64,000 nt of DNA. It comes from Palsa-513 sp050010595 (GTDB lineage: Bacteria; Actinomycetota; Thermoleophilia; Solirubrobacterales; Solirubrobacteraceae). The stretch spans positions 1 through 64,000 of the forward strand of contig JBEKKS010000008.1 of the NCBI GenBank assembly GCA_050010595.1, read 5' to 3'. The translations under genes were made by a program, and so were the position numbers. Positions 54,726-63,735 of the stretch are shown one piece after another. How positions within the stretch are numbered: the first letter of the stretch is position 1; every line of letters begins with the position of its first letter. The notes under the pieces were generated by a model. It had not been told where the DNA came from and did no database searches. It worked only from the letters and a program-made list of their open reading frames with translations.

Positions 54726-55643
54726 GTGCGGGCGCTAGTGATCTCGAATATGGCGCCCTCCCACGCGAGCCCTGGGCGCGGCAGCTTCGTCCGCGATCAG
54801 GTTGCGGCGCTGCGCCGGATCGCGAACGTCGAGATCGAGCTGTTCGAGTTCGCGCCGGGCGCCGCCTCCTACCCGCTCGCGGCGCTCGAGCTGCGTCGAC
54901 GTTTCGCGTCGTCCGGGTTCGACGTCATTCACGCCCATTTCGGCCTGACCGCCTGGCCCTCGCTCGCGCTGCGCGGGATGCCGCACGCGCTGACGCTACA
55001 CGGCACCGACGTCCGTAACCCGCGGACGCGCAGAATCACGCTCGCCGCTTTGCCGCACATCGATCTCGTGGCGGCGGTTTCGGAGTCGCTCGCGGCCGAG
55101 TTGCCGACGTCCCTGGGCGAGATCGTCGTGCTGCCATGCGGCGTGGCGATGGAGCGCTTCCGCCCGATCCCGCGCGAGGCCGCAAGGCTCGCGCTCGGCC
55201 TCGAGCCAGCCGGGCCATATCTGCTGTTCCCCGCCGACCCGGCGCGCAGCGCAAAGCGCTTCGACCGCGCCCGCGCGCTAGCCGGCGACGTGCGCCTGCT
55301 GACGCTCGGGCACACCGCACCCGATCATGTGACGCTTGCGGTCAACGCCGCGAACGCAGTGCTGGTCCCATCCGAGGCCGAGGGCTACGGTCTGGCGGTG
55401 CTCGAGGCGCTCGCCTGCGACGTGCCCGTGCTGGCCACGCCGGTCGGGATCCACGCACAGGCACTCGACGGCGTTGCGGGCACACTTTGCGCGCCCTTCG
55501 AGCTCGAGGCGTGGCGTGTCGCGCTCGCTCCCGCGCTCGGCGAAAGCGACCCGCGAATCGCCGGCCGCGCCCGCGCGGCAGAGTTCTCGAGCGACGCGAT
55601 GGCACGCCTGGTGCTCACGGCGTGGGAGTCGCTACTAGCATAA
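54726..55643 (+). CDS. glycosyltransferase family 4 protein
   Basis: GT-B fold, 305 residues, shorter than usual (~370). N-terminal acceptor domain (SNMAPSHASPGRGSFVRDQV, DVIHAHFGLTAWPSL, LTLHGTDVRNP) and C-terminal nucleotide-sugar domain with VLVPSEAEGYGLAVLEALACDVPVLAT (the EX7E-type motif). Start GTG 54726. Likely envelope glycan synthesis; donor unknown. Confidence 0.9.
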   Translation: MRALVISNMAPSHASPGRGSFVRDQVAALRRIANVEIELFEFAPGAASYPLAALELRRRFASSGFDVIHAHFGLTAWPSLALRGMPHALTLHGTDVRNPRTRRITLAALPHIDLVAAVSESLAAELPTSLGEIVVLPCGVAMERFRPIPREAARLALGLEPAGPYLLFPADPARSAKRFDRARALAGDVRLLTLGHTAPDHVTLAVNAANAVLVPSEAEGYGLAVLEALACDVPVLATPVGIHAQALDGVAGTLCAPFELEAWRVALAPALGESDPRIAGRARAAEFSSDAMARLVLTAWESLLA

Positions 55644-55648
55644 GCCGC

Positions 55649-56047
55649 GTGGAGTCCTCGAATCCTTCGCCCGCCGACCAAGCGCAGAACGAGCGTGCGA
55701 CCAGCTTTCTCGAGCGGGCACGCCTGCGCCGCCGGCTGAGCTACCTGCGCCGGCGGCGGGAGCTGCTCCTGCGCGAGCTCGGTGGGCTGGTCGTCGAGTC
55801 GCATCGCCAGGGCCACGACGATCCGGGGCTCGCCGCGATGCTGAGCGAGCTCGACGCGCTCGATGACGAGCGCAGCAAGCTCGAGCGCGGGCTTGCCGAG
55901 CACCAGGAGTTGGCGGTCCTGCGCGAGCCCGGGATCACTACCTGCCCGCAGTGCTCGACGATCCACTCGAGCGACGCAAACTTCTGCCCCGGTTGCGGCA
56001 CGAAGCGGACCCGCCGTCGCCCCGCGCGCAAGCCCGCGGCTGCGTGA
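55649..56047 (+). CDS. coiled-coil protein with C-terminal zinc ribbon
   Basis: The first ~90 residues are a charged helical hairpin (RRLSYLRRRRELLLRELGG; LDALDDERSKLERGLAEH). They end in a CxxC...CxxC ribbon, CPQCSTIHSSDANFCPGCG, then a basic Arg/Lys tail. This looks like an RNA- or protein-binding adaptor; function unknown. GTG start 5 bases after the glycosyltransferase stop. Confidence 0.75.
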   Translation: MESSNPSPADQAQNERATSFLERARLRRRLSYLRRRRELLLRELGGLVVESHRQGHDDPGLAAMLSELDALDDERSKLERGLAEHQELAVLREPGITTCPQCSTIHSSDANFCPGCGTKRTRRRPARKPAAA

Positions 56048-56065
56048 GCGGCGCTCGCACAGCCG

Positions 56066-57001
56066 TCAGCGACCCTTTGCCAGCTCCGCAAGCGTGACGT
56101 CGACCGAACGCGCGAGCGCGTCGAGCGCGTAACCGCCCTCGAGCACGAAACCGAGCGGGACGTCCAGTTCGGCGCACAAATCCCGCAGCGAGGCAGTCAT
56201 CTGGGCATAGCCGTCGTCGGTCACGAGGCAGTCCGCGAGGGGATCCTCGGCGTGCGCGTCGTAGCCCGCGGAGACGAGGACGAGCTGCGGCTCGAACTGG
56301 CGCGCAAGCGGCACGATTCGCAGATCGACGAGGCCGCAAAAGACCTCATCGCCAGAGTTCGGCGGGACCGGCAGGTTCAGCGTGTAGCCGGTGCCCTCAT
56401 CCTTCCCGTGATCGCTCACCTCACCCGTCCCCGGGAAGAGCCCCGCCTGGTGGATCGAGACATAGAGCACGCTTGCACTGCGGGCGAAGATGTCGTTCGT
56501 CCCGTTGCCGTGGTGGACGTCCCAATCGAGGATGAGCACGCGCTCGAGACCGTGTGCTCGCAGTGCATGACTTGCCGCGAGCGCCACGTTGTTGAACAGG
56601 CAGAAGCCCATCGCACGACCCTGCTTTGCGTGGTGCCCGGGCGGGCGGCCAGCGGAGAAGCCGCTCGCCGCGGTCCGGTTCAGCAGCCGCTCGACGAGCT
56701 CGACCGCGCCCCCCGCCGAGCGCAGCGCAGCCTCCCACGAGCCGGGGACAACGATCGTGTCAGCGTCGATTGCGCCACCGCCGCGCTCGCAATACGCCTC
56801 GACCGCGACGACGTACTCGCGAAAGTGGACGTACTCCAGCAGCTCTCGCTCCACCGTCGGTGCCTCGACGCGCTCAAAGCCGTGCCAGCCGACTCGCTCC
56901 AGTCGCGCCTCGATCGCCCTTATGCGATCGGCCCGTTCGGGGTGCTGACCGGTGTCATGGTCGAGCGTAGCGGGGTGGCTGATGTAGACGGGAGCGTTCA
57001 T
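56066..57001 (-). CDS. histone deacetylase-family amidohydrolase (AcuC/class II-like)
   Basis: Zinc-dependent deacetylase fold, 311 residues: SGFSAGRPPGHHAKQGRAMGFCLFNNVA gives the paired active-site His, LILDWDVHHGNGTNDIF gives Asp and His zinc ligands, and VLVSAGYDAHAEDPLADC supplies the second Asp. Bacterial members deacetylate acetylpolyamines or acetyl-lysine proteins. ATG at 57001, only 20 bases from the divergent nadB start, so the promoters must overlap. Confidence 0.92.
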   Translation of the reverse strand: MNAPVYISHPATLDHDTGQHPERADRIRAIEARLERVGWHGFERVEAPTVERELLEYVHFREYVVAVEAYCERGGGAIDADTIVVPGSWEAALRSAGGAVELVERLLNRTAASGFSAGRPPGHHAKQGRAMGFCLFNNVALAASHALRAHGLERVLILDWDVHHGNGTNDIFARSASVLYVSIHQAGLFPGTGEVSDHGKDEGTGYTLNLPVPPNSGDEVFCGLVDLRIVPLARQFEPQLVLVSAGYDAHAEDPLADCLVTDDGYAQMTASLRDLCAELDVPLGFVLEGGYALDALARSVDVTLAELAKGR

Positions 57002-57021
57002 CGAGATACGGTACAAGCGGC

Positions 57022-58479
57022 ATGGCGAGCAGTTCGGGCATCGAGGCCGATCTGGCGGTCGTCGGAGCCGGTGCCGCCGGACTCTACGTCTCGCTGGTCG
57101 CAGCCGCCGAGGGCGGGCGTGTCGCGCTGCTCGCGGCATCGTCGTTCGCCCAGACGGCGAGCTACTGGGCGCAGGGGGGCCTTGCCGCCGCGCTGTCGGT
57201 CGAAGACAGCCCCGCGATCCATCTCCACGACACCGAGATCGCAGGCCGCGGCCTGGTCCGCGGCTCCGCTGCCGAGGTGCTCTGCGACGAGGCTCCAGGG
57301 CGCGTGCGCGACCTCGAACGGCTTGGTGTCCGCTTCGACGCCGACCGCCATGGACAGCTTTCGCTCGGGCTCGAGGGCGGTCATTCGGTCCGGCGGATCG
57401 TCCACGCGGGCGGGAGCGCCACGGGGCGCCGAGTCGTGCGCCAGCTATCCGCGCTAGCCGCCGCCGAGCCGCGGATCGCGATCCTCGAGCACGCCCGCGC
57501 GACGGCGCTGCTGCGCTCCGATCGACGCTGCGTCGGTGTCACCTGCGATGACGGACGCTTGGTGCGCGCGCGAGCTGTCGTCATCTGCGCCGGCGGCGCG
57601 GCAGCTCTGTGGTCTCGGACCACCAACCCGCCAGGCTCGCTCGGGACCGGAATGCTGCTCGCGCAGGCCGCGGGCGCACAGCTCGCCGACCTTGAATTCA
57701 TGCAGTTCCACCCTACCGCCGTGACCGGCGTGCGCGGTCGCGAGGGCTTCCTGATGACGGAGGCGATCCGTGGCGAGGGCGCCCGACTGCTCAACGGCGA
57801 TGGCGAGCGCTTCGTCAACGAGCTCGAGCCGCGCGACGAGGTGAGCCGAGCGATCGACGCCCAGCTCACCCAGAGCGGCGAGCGGTCCGTGTGGCTCGAC
57901 ATGCGCGAAGTCGATCCGACGCTGTTCCCGAACATCGTCGAAGCGCTGGCGGAGGCGGGACTCGACGTCACACGCGAGCTGGTCCCGGTCGCGCCCGCCG
58001 CGCACTACATGGTCGGTGGCGTTGTCACCGACCTCGAGGGACGCTCGACGCTGCCCGGCCTATACGCGGTCGGCGAGTCATCGTGCACCGGGCTGCATGG
58101 AGCGAACCGTCTGGCCTCGAACTCGCTCAGCGAGTGCTTCGTCTTCGGCGCCCGGGCGGCCCGTGCCGCGTCAGCCGAGCCGGCGCCACGGGCAACTGAC
58201 CGGCCGGAGCTCGTGCCGACGCCGAGCCTCGCGGTGCCAGAGGAGACGAAGCAGGCGCTCTGGCAGCTCGCGGGCTTGCGACGCACCGCCGAGGGACTCG
58301 AGCGCCTGCTCGACGATCCGCATCCGCTCGCGCGCGCCATTGCGACCTGCGCACTGAAGCGCAGCGAGACGCGCGGCGTGCACTGCCGCAGCGACTTCCC
58401 CGAGCTCGATCCGACGCTCGACTCGATGCATACCGTGCTCGACGACGACGGGTCTGCGCGGCTCGAGCGCTGGGACTGA
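57022..58479 (+). CDS. nadB: L-aspartate oxidase
   Basis: FAD enzyme that makes iminoaspartate for NAD synthesis. N-terminal DLAVVGAGAAGLYVSL, SYWAQGGLAAAL, LEFMQFHPTAV, EAIRGEGARLLNGDGERFV and HYMVGGVVTDLEGRSTLPGLYAVGE with HGANRLASNSL. 485 residues; a shortened C-terminal helical domain compared with E. coli (540). nadA and nadC are not in the window. Confidence 0.92.
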   Translation: MASSSGIEADLAVVGAGAAGLYVSLVAAAEGGRVALLAASSFAQTASYWAQGGLAAALSVEDSPAIHLHDTEIAGRGLVRGSAAEVLCDEAPGRVRDLERLGVRFDADRHGQLSLGLEGGHSVRRIVHAGGSATGRRVVRQLSALAAAEPRIAILEHARATALLRSDRRCVGVTCDDGRLVRARAVVICAGGAAALWSRTTNPPGSLGTGMLLAQAAGAQLADLEFMQFHPTAVTGVRGREGFLMTEAIRGEGARLLNGDGERFVNELEPRDEVSRAIDAQLTQSGERSVWLDMREVDPTLFPNIVEALAEAGLDVTRELVPVAPAAHYMVGGVVTDLEGRSTLPGLYAVGESSCTGLHGANRLASNSLSECFVFGARAARAASAEPAPRATDRPELVPTPSLAVPEETKQALWQLAGLRRTAEGLERLLDDPHPLARAIATCALKRSETRGVHCRSDFPELDPTLDSMHTVLDDDGSARLERWD

Positions 58480-58646
58480 CGTCCCCCCGGCGCGGCGATC
58501 TCCCAGCGGCACCCAGGCGCTCTTAAGGCAGGCCTAACAAGACCGAATGGTTTCCTTCATACGGCGGGGGCACACTGCCGCAGAAGAGAGAGCGGTGCGC
58601 ATACGGGTGGCTGTGCGCGGCAGGCCCCGAACGGAAGGTGGACTCG

Positions 58647-59084
58647 ATGTATCAGTTCAGTCGGGGGATCTACCGAGAGCTATCCCCCTTGGTCGAGAGG
58701 CGCAATGGTGGCCGCTACTACCTCGAGGACCAGCAGCACGTGCTGCATGCCTGCGAGGCAGCAGTGCGACGCCTCGCCAATGACCGCCACTACTTCGCGC
58801 GACCGGCTCGCACGCTCTTCTGCGACGTGCGCAGCTACTTTCCGGTTTCGCGACAGCGCCAGGTCTACTCGGTGATCGCGCGCTACATCACGCTCGCCGA
58901 CGAGTTCCTCGCGACGCTGCCACCGGCCGGCTGCGACGCGGACGGTAATCCGCTGCAGTGCCGCGCCATGACGCGCAAGGGCACGCCGTGCCAACGGACT
59001 CCGTTGTCGCTCAACGGCTACTGCCCCTCACACCAGCACCTCGCCGACACAGAACACGAAGAGGCTCAAGCACTCGCGGCCTAG
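58647..59084 (+). CDS. hypothetical protein with C-terminal Cys/His metal motif
   Basis: 145 residues. An N-terminal helical part (MYQFSRGIYRELSPLVE, CEAAVRRLANDRHYF) is followed by CRAMTRKGTPCQRTPL then NGYCPSHQH, a Cys-x8-Cys...Cys-x2-His pattern seen in small DUF5763-like zinc motifs. ATG 58647 is preferred over the GTG nine bases earlier because GGAAGG sits at proper spacing. Function unknown. Confidence 0.75.
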   Translation: MYQFSRGIYRELSPLVERRNGGRYYLEDQQHVLHACEAAVRRLANDRHYFARPARTLFCDVRSYFPVSRQRQVYSVIARYITLADEFLATLPPAGCDADGNPLQCRAMTRKGTPCQRTPLSLNGYCPSHQHLADTEHEEAQALAA

Positions 59085-59189
59085 CGGCGTCGCGGCGGCG
59101 GCCTTGCCGCCGCCCGCTCCTTGGCTGGACGCGATGAGGGTTGGCGGCTGGCGCGGGCCCACGCTCGAGCCTGCGGGTAGGCTGGCCTG

Positions 59190-60068
59190 ATGCAGAGACT
59201 CGGCTTCATTGGGCTGGGGATGATGGGCTCGCTGATGGCGGCCTCGCTGCAGCGGGCCGGGTTTCCGGTGACCGTCTGGAACCGGACGAGCGAGAAGGCG
59301 GAGCGGTGGGTCTCCGAGCATGGCGGCAAGCTCGCAGCCACGCCGGCGGAGCTCGCCGCGAGCACCGATCTCGTGATCACGATGGTCGTCGATGGTCCCC
59401 AGGTTCAGGAGCTCTTGTTGGGCGAGCAGGGGGTCGCGGCGGGGGCGGCGGCTGGGCTGCTGTGCGTCGACTGCTCGACGATCGGGCGGAGTGCCGCGCT
59501 CGCGATCGGCGCGGCGCTGGAGGCGCGAGGCTTGCTTTTCATCGACGCCCCGGTCACGGGCTCTACGCCGGCGGCCCGCGACGCGACGCTCACGATCATG
59601 GTCGGCGGGACCGACGCCGCGTACGAGCGGGCGCTGCCGGCGCTGCGAGCGATGGGCTCGCGGGTGGTCCGTGCCGGAGCGCTCGGCGATGGCCAGGCGA
59701 TCAAGGTGATCAACAACGCCGTCGCCGCGGCCAATGCGGCGACGGTAGCCGAGGCTCTGCTGGCGGGCGCCGCGGGCGACGTCGATCTCGATGCGCTGAT
59801 CGAGGTCATGGCGAGCGGATCGGGGGCGTCTCGCATGCTCGAGCTGAAGGCACAGCCGATGCGCCACCACGACTACACACCGCTCTTTCGCACGGCCCAC
59901 ATGGCAAAGGATGTCGAGCTGTGCGTCAGGGACGCTGCGCCGGGCTCGTTTCGCAGCGCCGAGCTCGTCCTCGAGGATCTCCGCGCGGCCAGCGCGGCGG
60001 GCTTTGCGCAACACGACTTCGCGGCGCTCGTCGAGGCGATCGAGCGCCGGACCGGGCACCGCCTCTAG
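59190..60068 (+). CDS. NAD(P)-dependent beta-hydroxyacid dehydrogenase
   Basis: 3-hydroxyisobutyrate / tartronate-semialdehyde-reductase-type enzyme, 292 residues. N-terminal FIGLGMMGSLMAASLQRAGF (NAD(P) loop), substrate loop FIDAPVTGSTPAARDATLTIMVGG, catalytic Lys in GQAIKVINNAV, and a C-terminal helical domain with KDVELCVRDA. The exact substrate is not clear. Confidence 0.92.
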   Translation: MQRLGFIGLGMMGSLMAASLQRAGFPVTVWNRTSEKAERWVSEHGGKLAATPAELAASTDLVITMVVDGPQVQELLLGEQGVAAGAAAGLLCVDCSTIGRSAALAIGAALEARGLLFIDAPVTGSTPAARDATLTIMVGGTDAAYERALPALRAMGSRVVRAGALGDGQAIKVINNAVAAANAATVAEALLAGAAGDVDLDALIEVMASGSGASRMLELKAQPMRHHDYTPLFRTAHMAKDVELCVRDAAPGSFRSAELVLEDLRAASAAGFAQHDFAALVEAIERRTGHRL

Positions 60069-60158
60069 GGAGGGGTCTTGAAGAAGGCAGGGGCTTGCCG
60101 GATGCGACTGCGTGAGCCCGGCCGAGATATGCCGTATGGGTTGCCGCCTGGTCATGCC

Positions 60159-60200
60159 AAACGCCAGGAAAGCACTAAATAGCAGCGAAATTTGGCGTTT
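60159..60200. promoter_or_regulatory. inverted repeat in an AT-richer leader before the DUF1802 gene
   Basis: AAACGCCA and TGGCGTTT flank 26 AT-rich bases within the 226-base gap. It could be an operator or an mRNA hairpin. The next ~90 bases up to the DUF1802 ATG show no other feature. Confidence 0.35.
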
Positions 60201-60294
60201 TCGCGGCCATTGCGTATCCTTTACGGGTCGCGTTAGCGAGATTGCATCCAACGCCTCGCGACGGCAGATCTCGAAACTCCCCCCCCTGGTCCGA

Positions 60295-60927
60295 ATGCCA
60301 ATTGCTTTCAAGGAATGGGCGGTTACCGTCCGCGCGCTCGCCGAAGGTGAGCAACTCGTCACCCTGCGCAAGGGAGGCATCCGCGAACCCAACAAGCACT
60401 TCGAAGTCGAGTACGAGCGCTTCTTCCTCTACCCGACCTTCGACCACCAGCGCTCCGACCTCGTCCGCGAGTCGCATCGTCCCGAGCTGCGGCGAGCGCT
60501 CGAAGAGGGCGTCTGGGCCGATGGCGAGCCGTCGCTGGCGGGGACCCGGGCGAGCCTCGCGCTGCTACCGCCCGACCGCGTGCGGATTCGTGCGTGGGCC
60601 GAGGTAGCGGCGCAGTACACGGTGACCGACCCGCGTGTCGTCGATTCGCTCTCGCCGTTCTACGTCTGGACGCCGGACTACGCCGAGAAGCGGCTCGAGT
60701 GGAAGCGCCGTCACCCGCTGCACATCTTGCTGCTGCGGACCTACCGGATCCCGCGGCCTGTGACGGTCAAGGTCAAGGACGAGTACGCGGGTTGCCGTTC
60801 ATGGCTCGAGCTGCAGCGCGATCTTCCGTTCGAAGGCACACCGGTGCTCTCGGACGAGGAGTTCGACCGCGCCGCCGAGGAGATCGAGTCGATCATCTCG
60901 AGCGCACGCGAGCCCGTTTACGCGTAG
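60295..60927 (+). CDS. DUF1802 family protein
   Basis: 210 residues. It opens with IAFKEWAVTVRALAEGEQLVTLRKGGIREP followed by FEVEYERFFLYPTFDHQ, which is the DUF1802 pattern, and continues with ADGEPSLAG, TDPRVVDSLSPFYVWTPDYAEKRLEWK and a C-terminal DEYAGCRSWLEL. Function is not established. The ATG at 60295 was chosen because the homologous block starts there; the longer frame upstream is AT-rich leader. Confidence 0.85.
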   Translation: MPIAFKEWAVTVRALAEGEQLVTLRKGGIREPNKHFEVEYERFFLYPTFDHQRSDLVRESHRPELRRALEEGVWADGEPSLAGTRASLALLPPDRVRIRAWAEVAAQYTVTDPRVVDSLSPFYVWTPDYAEKRLEWKRRHPLHILLLRTYRIPRPVTVKVKDEYAGCRSWLELQRDLPFEGTPVLSDEEFDRAAEEIESIISSAREPVYA

Positions 60928-60928
60928 C

Positions 60929-61123
60929 GCGCCGCTGCTGGCGACGCCGCGTACGGTCCTGCGGCGCTGGTGTGCCGCCGACCTTCAGCCGTTCGCTGCA
61001 CTCAACCGCGACGCGCGCGTGATGGAGTACTTCCCGGCGCGGCTGAGCGTGTCGCAGGCCGCTGCATGGATCGAGCACGTGCTCTACCGAACGACCCGTG
61101 AGTGCTGGCGCGCCGCGCGCTAA
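60929..61123 (+). pseudogene. GNAT acetyltransferase remnant with internal deletion
   Basis: In frame with no start codon, a 64-codon stretch reads LATPRTVLRRWCAADLQPF, then AALNRDARVMEYFPARLS, the typical N-terminus of RimJ/RimL-type N-acetyltransferases. After ~50 residues it jumps to HVLYRTTRECW and a stop, which looks like the family's C-terminal end. The acetyl-CoA-binding core (~100 residues) is missing. No ATG, GTG or TTG stands in front. It overlaps the DUF1802 stop by frame change. Confidence 0.6.
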
Positions 61124-61740
61124 GGGCAGGTGCCGTGCGAGTGCTTGTAGATGCTGTCGGCGGCAGCCTCCATCGGCGCAACAGTGTTCGTTCCGGTGCC
61201 GCCCTGCGTGCGCTCGACGCCGATCAGCATCACGCAGCGTCCTTCGATGAAGATCACATTGGCCGAGACGAACCCGAGCGCCTCGCTCGTCCAGGCTCGC
61301 GAGTCGGCGATCCCTTTGAGCGCGTAGCGCTCCACGACGGTCGCGCCTTCGGAGCCGACGGCAAGCTGCTTGTAATCGGCGGAAGCCTCCGCTTTGGCGT
61401 TCGCCGCCGAGCCGAGCTCCACTGCCCACGAAATACCGCCGCCGCTTCCACGCTTCGGGGTGTAGAGCGTGTACTCGCTGAGGGCGCTCACGAACCCCTC
61501 CTTGGTCAGCCTCGCCGGTGCTCCCTTCGCGTCGAGCACGGAGCCCCATGCCTCGGCGGTCTTGAAGGTGGAGGGCTTGCCGGCAGGCACAAACCCCGTC
61601 TCCTCTCCGCCTTGCACGAGGTAGTTGGCAAGCGTGGTTGCTGGGGAGCTCTTGGCGCCGAGCGCCGCGGACCCACCCGTCAGAGCAAGTGCCGCGACAA
61701 GCGCCGCGGCAAGAGTCAGTTGTTGTCGAACTCGGGGCAT
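61120..61740 (-). CDS. secreted hypothetical protein, 206 aa
   Basis: A clear signal peptide (MPRVRQQLTLAAALVAALALTGGSAALG) precedes a ~175-residue domain with two Cys (GRCVML and the C-terminal HGTCP) that may form a disulfide. I do not recognise the fold. The recurrent alternation of VVERYALKG and ANVIFIEGRCVMLIGVE hints at a beta-sheet-rich small domain. Exported, function unknown. Confidence 0.72.
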   Translation of the reverse strand: MPRVRQQLTLAAALVAALALTGGSAALGAKSSPATTLANYLVQGGEETGFVPAGKPSTFKTAEAWGSVLDAKGAPARLTKEGFVSALSEYTLYTPKRGSGGGISWAVELGSAANAKAEASADYKQLAVGSEGATVVERYALKGIADSRAWTSEALGFVSANVIFIEGRCVMLIGVERTQGGTGTNTVAPMEAAADSIYKHSHGTCP

Positions 61741-61798
61741 CGGTCCTCTGGAACTCCTTCGGGGTCGAGGATGGTAGCTCGCCGTCGGGGTTCGCGCG

Positions 61799-62281
61799 TC
61801 AGTCCCATAGGTGCGTTCCGAGGAACAGCACGACGGTCAACAGGGCAATCGCGAGGAGTACGGCGGCAAGCACGCGCGCTGGACGGGTCGTCGTACTCGT
61901 GGCCGCTAGCGGGCTATCCGAGGCGGTGGCGGCGAGGAGCGCGCGCGCGATCGGCAGGCCGGTCGCGGGCACGAGAATCTCGCGCGGCCCGCTCGCCATG
62001 AAGTCGGGCACGTCGAAGCCGGGGGCGCGGCGAATCAAGCTCGGCACTCCATGCTCGAGCAGCAACCCGGCGATGAGCTCCGCCTCGACCTGGTTGCGTG
62101 CCCCCGCAACCCAGCTGAGCGGGCCGTCGGTGTAGCGCGGGTCGATCTTGCGTGCTCGCTCTTGGCGCTCGCTAACGACCGCCTCGCCGCGAGGCACGAG
62201 CGGCATCCCGCAGTGCGCACAGAACCGCTCGCCGCCGGTGGGCGGCGCGCCGCAGCCCGGACAGACCAGCGAACCAGCCAT
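61799..62281 (-). CDS. zinc-ribbon / DUF2007-like membrane protein
   Basis: 160 residues: an N-terminal zinc ribbon (CPGCGAPPTGGERFCAHCG), a middle domain WVAGARNQVEAELIAGLLLEHGVPSLIRR typical of DUF2007, and one C-terminal membrane helix (VLAAVLLAIALLTVVLFLG). ATG overlaps the stop of the Mec-like protease (TGATG), so it is in the cysteine-synthesis operon. It may be a membrane-anchored regulator. Confidence 0.8.
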   Translation of the reverse strand: MAGSLVCPGCGAPPTGGERFCAHCGMPLVPRGEAVVSERQERARKIDPRYTDGPLSWVAGARNQVEAELIAGLLLEHGVPSLIRRAPGFDVPDFMASGPREILVPATGLPIARALLAATASDSPLAATSTTTRPARVLAAVLLAIALLTVVLFLGTHLWD

Positions 62282-62697
62282 CAACCGATGCTGAGCTCGA
62301 CCTCCGCGACGCCGTCGCCCTCGATGCGGTAGCCGCGCAGCTGCGGCTCCGTGCCGGCGAGGCCGACGATCAGATAGATCGTCCCGGGCCACAGCGGCTT
62401 GCCGAGCTCTGGTGGCACAGCGATGTTGATGTCGGTCTGCGACGGGTAGGGCTCGCTGCGGGTGTGCGAGTGATAGATCGCGCCGAGCTCCCAGCCGGCG
62501 TCCTCGATCTCGCTGAGCAGGCGGTACATCTCGCCTGCCTCGATCTCGTAGCGCAACGGGCTCGCGTGGATGTTGGTCGCCGGATACACCCGCTTGGCGT
62601 CGCCGTCCTGGGAACCGACCATGCCGCAGCACTCGTTCGGCGCGTCCGCGAGTGCGTGCGCGACCATCTCGTCGTATAGATCGCGACCGATCTTCAC
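62281..62697 (-). CDS. mec: JAMM/MPN+ metalloprotease (Mec-like, M67 family)
   Basis: 138 residues. The JAMM zinc site is complete: Glu in NECCGMVG, then HSHTRSEPYPSQTD (HxHx7SxxD). In the actinobacterial Mec-CysO-CysM route this enzyme releases cysteine from the CysO-cysteine adduct. The GTG at 62697 begins the domain; the longer frame upstream is cysM shadow. It lies 46 bases after cysM. Confidence 0.9.
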   Translation of the reverse strand: MKIGRDLYDEMVAHALADAPNECCGMVGSQDGDAKRVYPATNIHASPLRYEIEAGEMYRLLSEIEDAGWELGAIYHSHTRSEPYPSQTDINIAVPPELGKPLWPGTIYLIVGLAGTEPQLRGYRIEGDGVAEVELSIG

Positions 62698-62743
62698 CGC
62701 GGTAGCGCTCCCAGCACGACGCGGCGAAGGCCGCGTCGCTGCG

Positions 62744-63715
62744 CTACCACCAGAGCGTGGACTCGAGGTTCTCGATCTCCTCGAGCGGACGCGTATAGAC
62801 ACCGCTGGACAGATAGCGCCAGCCGTCGTCGGCAACCACGAACACGACGTTGCCCTCGTCCAGCTCGCCGGCGATCCGCGCGGCGACCCGCGCGATCGCG
62901 CCGGAGGAGACACCAGCGAATATGCCTTCCTCATCGAGCAGCTTGCGTGTCCAGACGATCGCGTCGCTGTTCGAGACCAAGATCTTGCGGTCGAGTAGCG
63001 AGAGATCGATGATCGGCGGGATGAAGCCGTCGTCAAGCGAGCGCAGACCCTGTACCGGCTCGCCTTGCATCGGCTCGGCGGCGACGATCTTGACGGAGTC
63101 TCCGAGCACTTCCTTGAGACGGCGAGCGTTGCCCATGAGCGTGCCGCCCGTGCCAAGACCGGCAACGAACGCGGCGACGCTGTCGAGCTCCTCGAGGATC
63201 TCGAGCGCCGTCCCGTTGTAGTGAGCGCGGGGGTTGGCCTCGTTGCCGTACTGGTAGGGCATGTAATAACGCGCGTCGCCGGCCGCCAGCTCGAGCGCCA
63301 GCTCGACTGCGCCGTTGGAGCCCTTCGCGCCTTCCGAATAGACGATCTCGGCGCCCCACATCTGCAGCAGCTGGGTGCGCTCGGGTGTGACGTTGTCCGG
63401 CATGACCACCTTCAGCGGGTAGCCCTTGAGCTTGCAGATCATTCCGAGGGAGATGCCGGTGTTGCCGGAAGTCGGCTCGAGGATCACCTGGCCCGAGGCG
63501 ATCGCGTTCTTCTCCTCGGCGTCCTCGATCAGCGAGCGAGCAACGCGATCCTTGACCGAGCCGGTTGGATTGCGCGACTCGAGCTTCGCCCAGATGCGTA
63601 CGCCGGGCTTCGGCGACAGCCGGCGCAGCTCGACGAGCGGCGTGTTGCCGATCGACTGCACGATGTCGACGTAGCGGCCGCCACAAGGGCGGTTCTCGAG
63701 CTCCCGTGCGCCCAT
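62744..63715 (-). CDS. cysM: cysteine synthase, CysM type
   Basis: PLP enzyme of 323 residues; PLP lysine is Lys55 in NPTGSVKDR, phosphate-binding EPTSGNTGISLG, and GLGTGGTLMGNARRL. The C-terminal part resembles mycobacterial CysM, which uses O-phosphoserine and the thiocarboxylated carrier CysO. The flanking CysO and Mec genes support that reading over an O-acetylserine enzyme. Confidence 0.93.
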   Translation of the reverse strand: MGARELENRPCGGRYVDIVQSIGNTPLVELRRLSPKPGVRIWAKLESRNPTGSVKDRVARSLIEDAEEKNAIASGQVILEPTSGNTGISLGMICKLKGYPLKVVMPDNVTPERTQLLQMWGAEIVYSEGAKGSNGAVELALELAAGDARYYMPYQYGNEANPRAHYNGTALEILEELDSVAAFVAGLGTGGTLMGNARRLKEVLGDSVKIVAAEPMQGEPVQGLRSLDDGFIPPIIDLSLLDRKILVSNSDAIVWTRKLLDEEGIFAGVSSGAIARVAARIAGELDEGNVVFVVADDGWRYLSSGVYTRPLEEIENLESTLWW

Positions 63716-63735
63716 CGCTTTACAAACGATAGCGG

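Noticed and set aside
60929..61123. Treating the GNAT-like stretch as an intact short gene
   Set aside because: There is no start codon and the acetyl-CoA-binding core is absent, so it is listed as a pseudogene.
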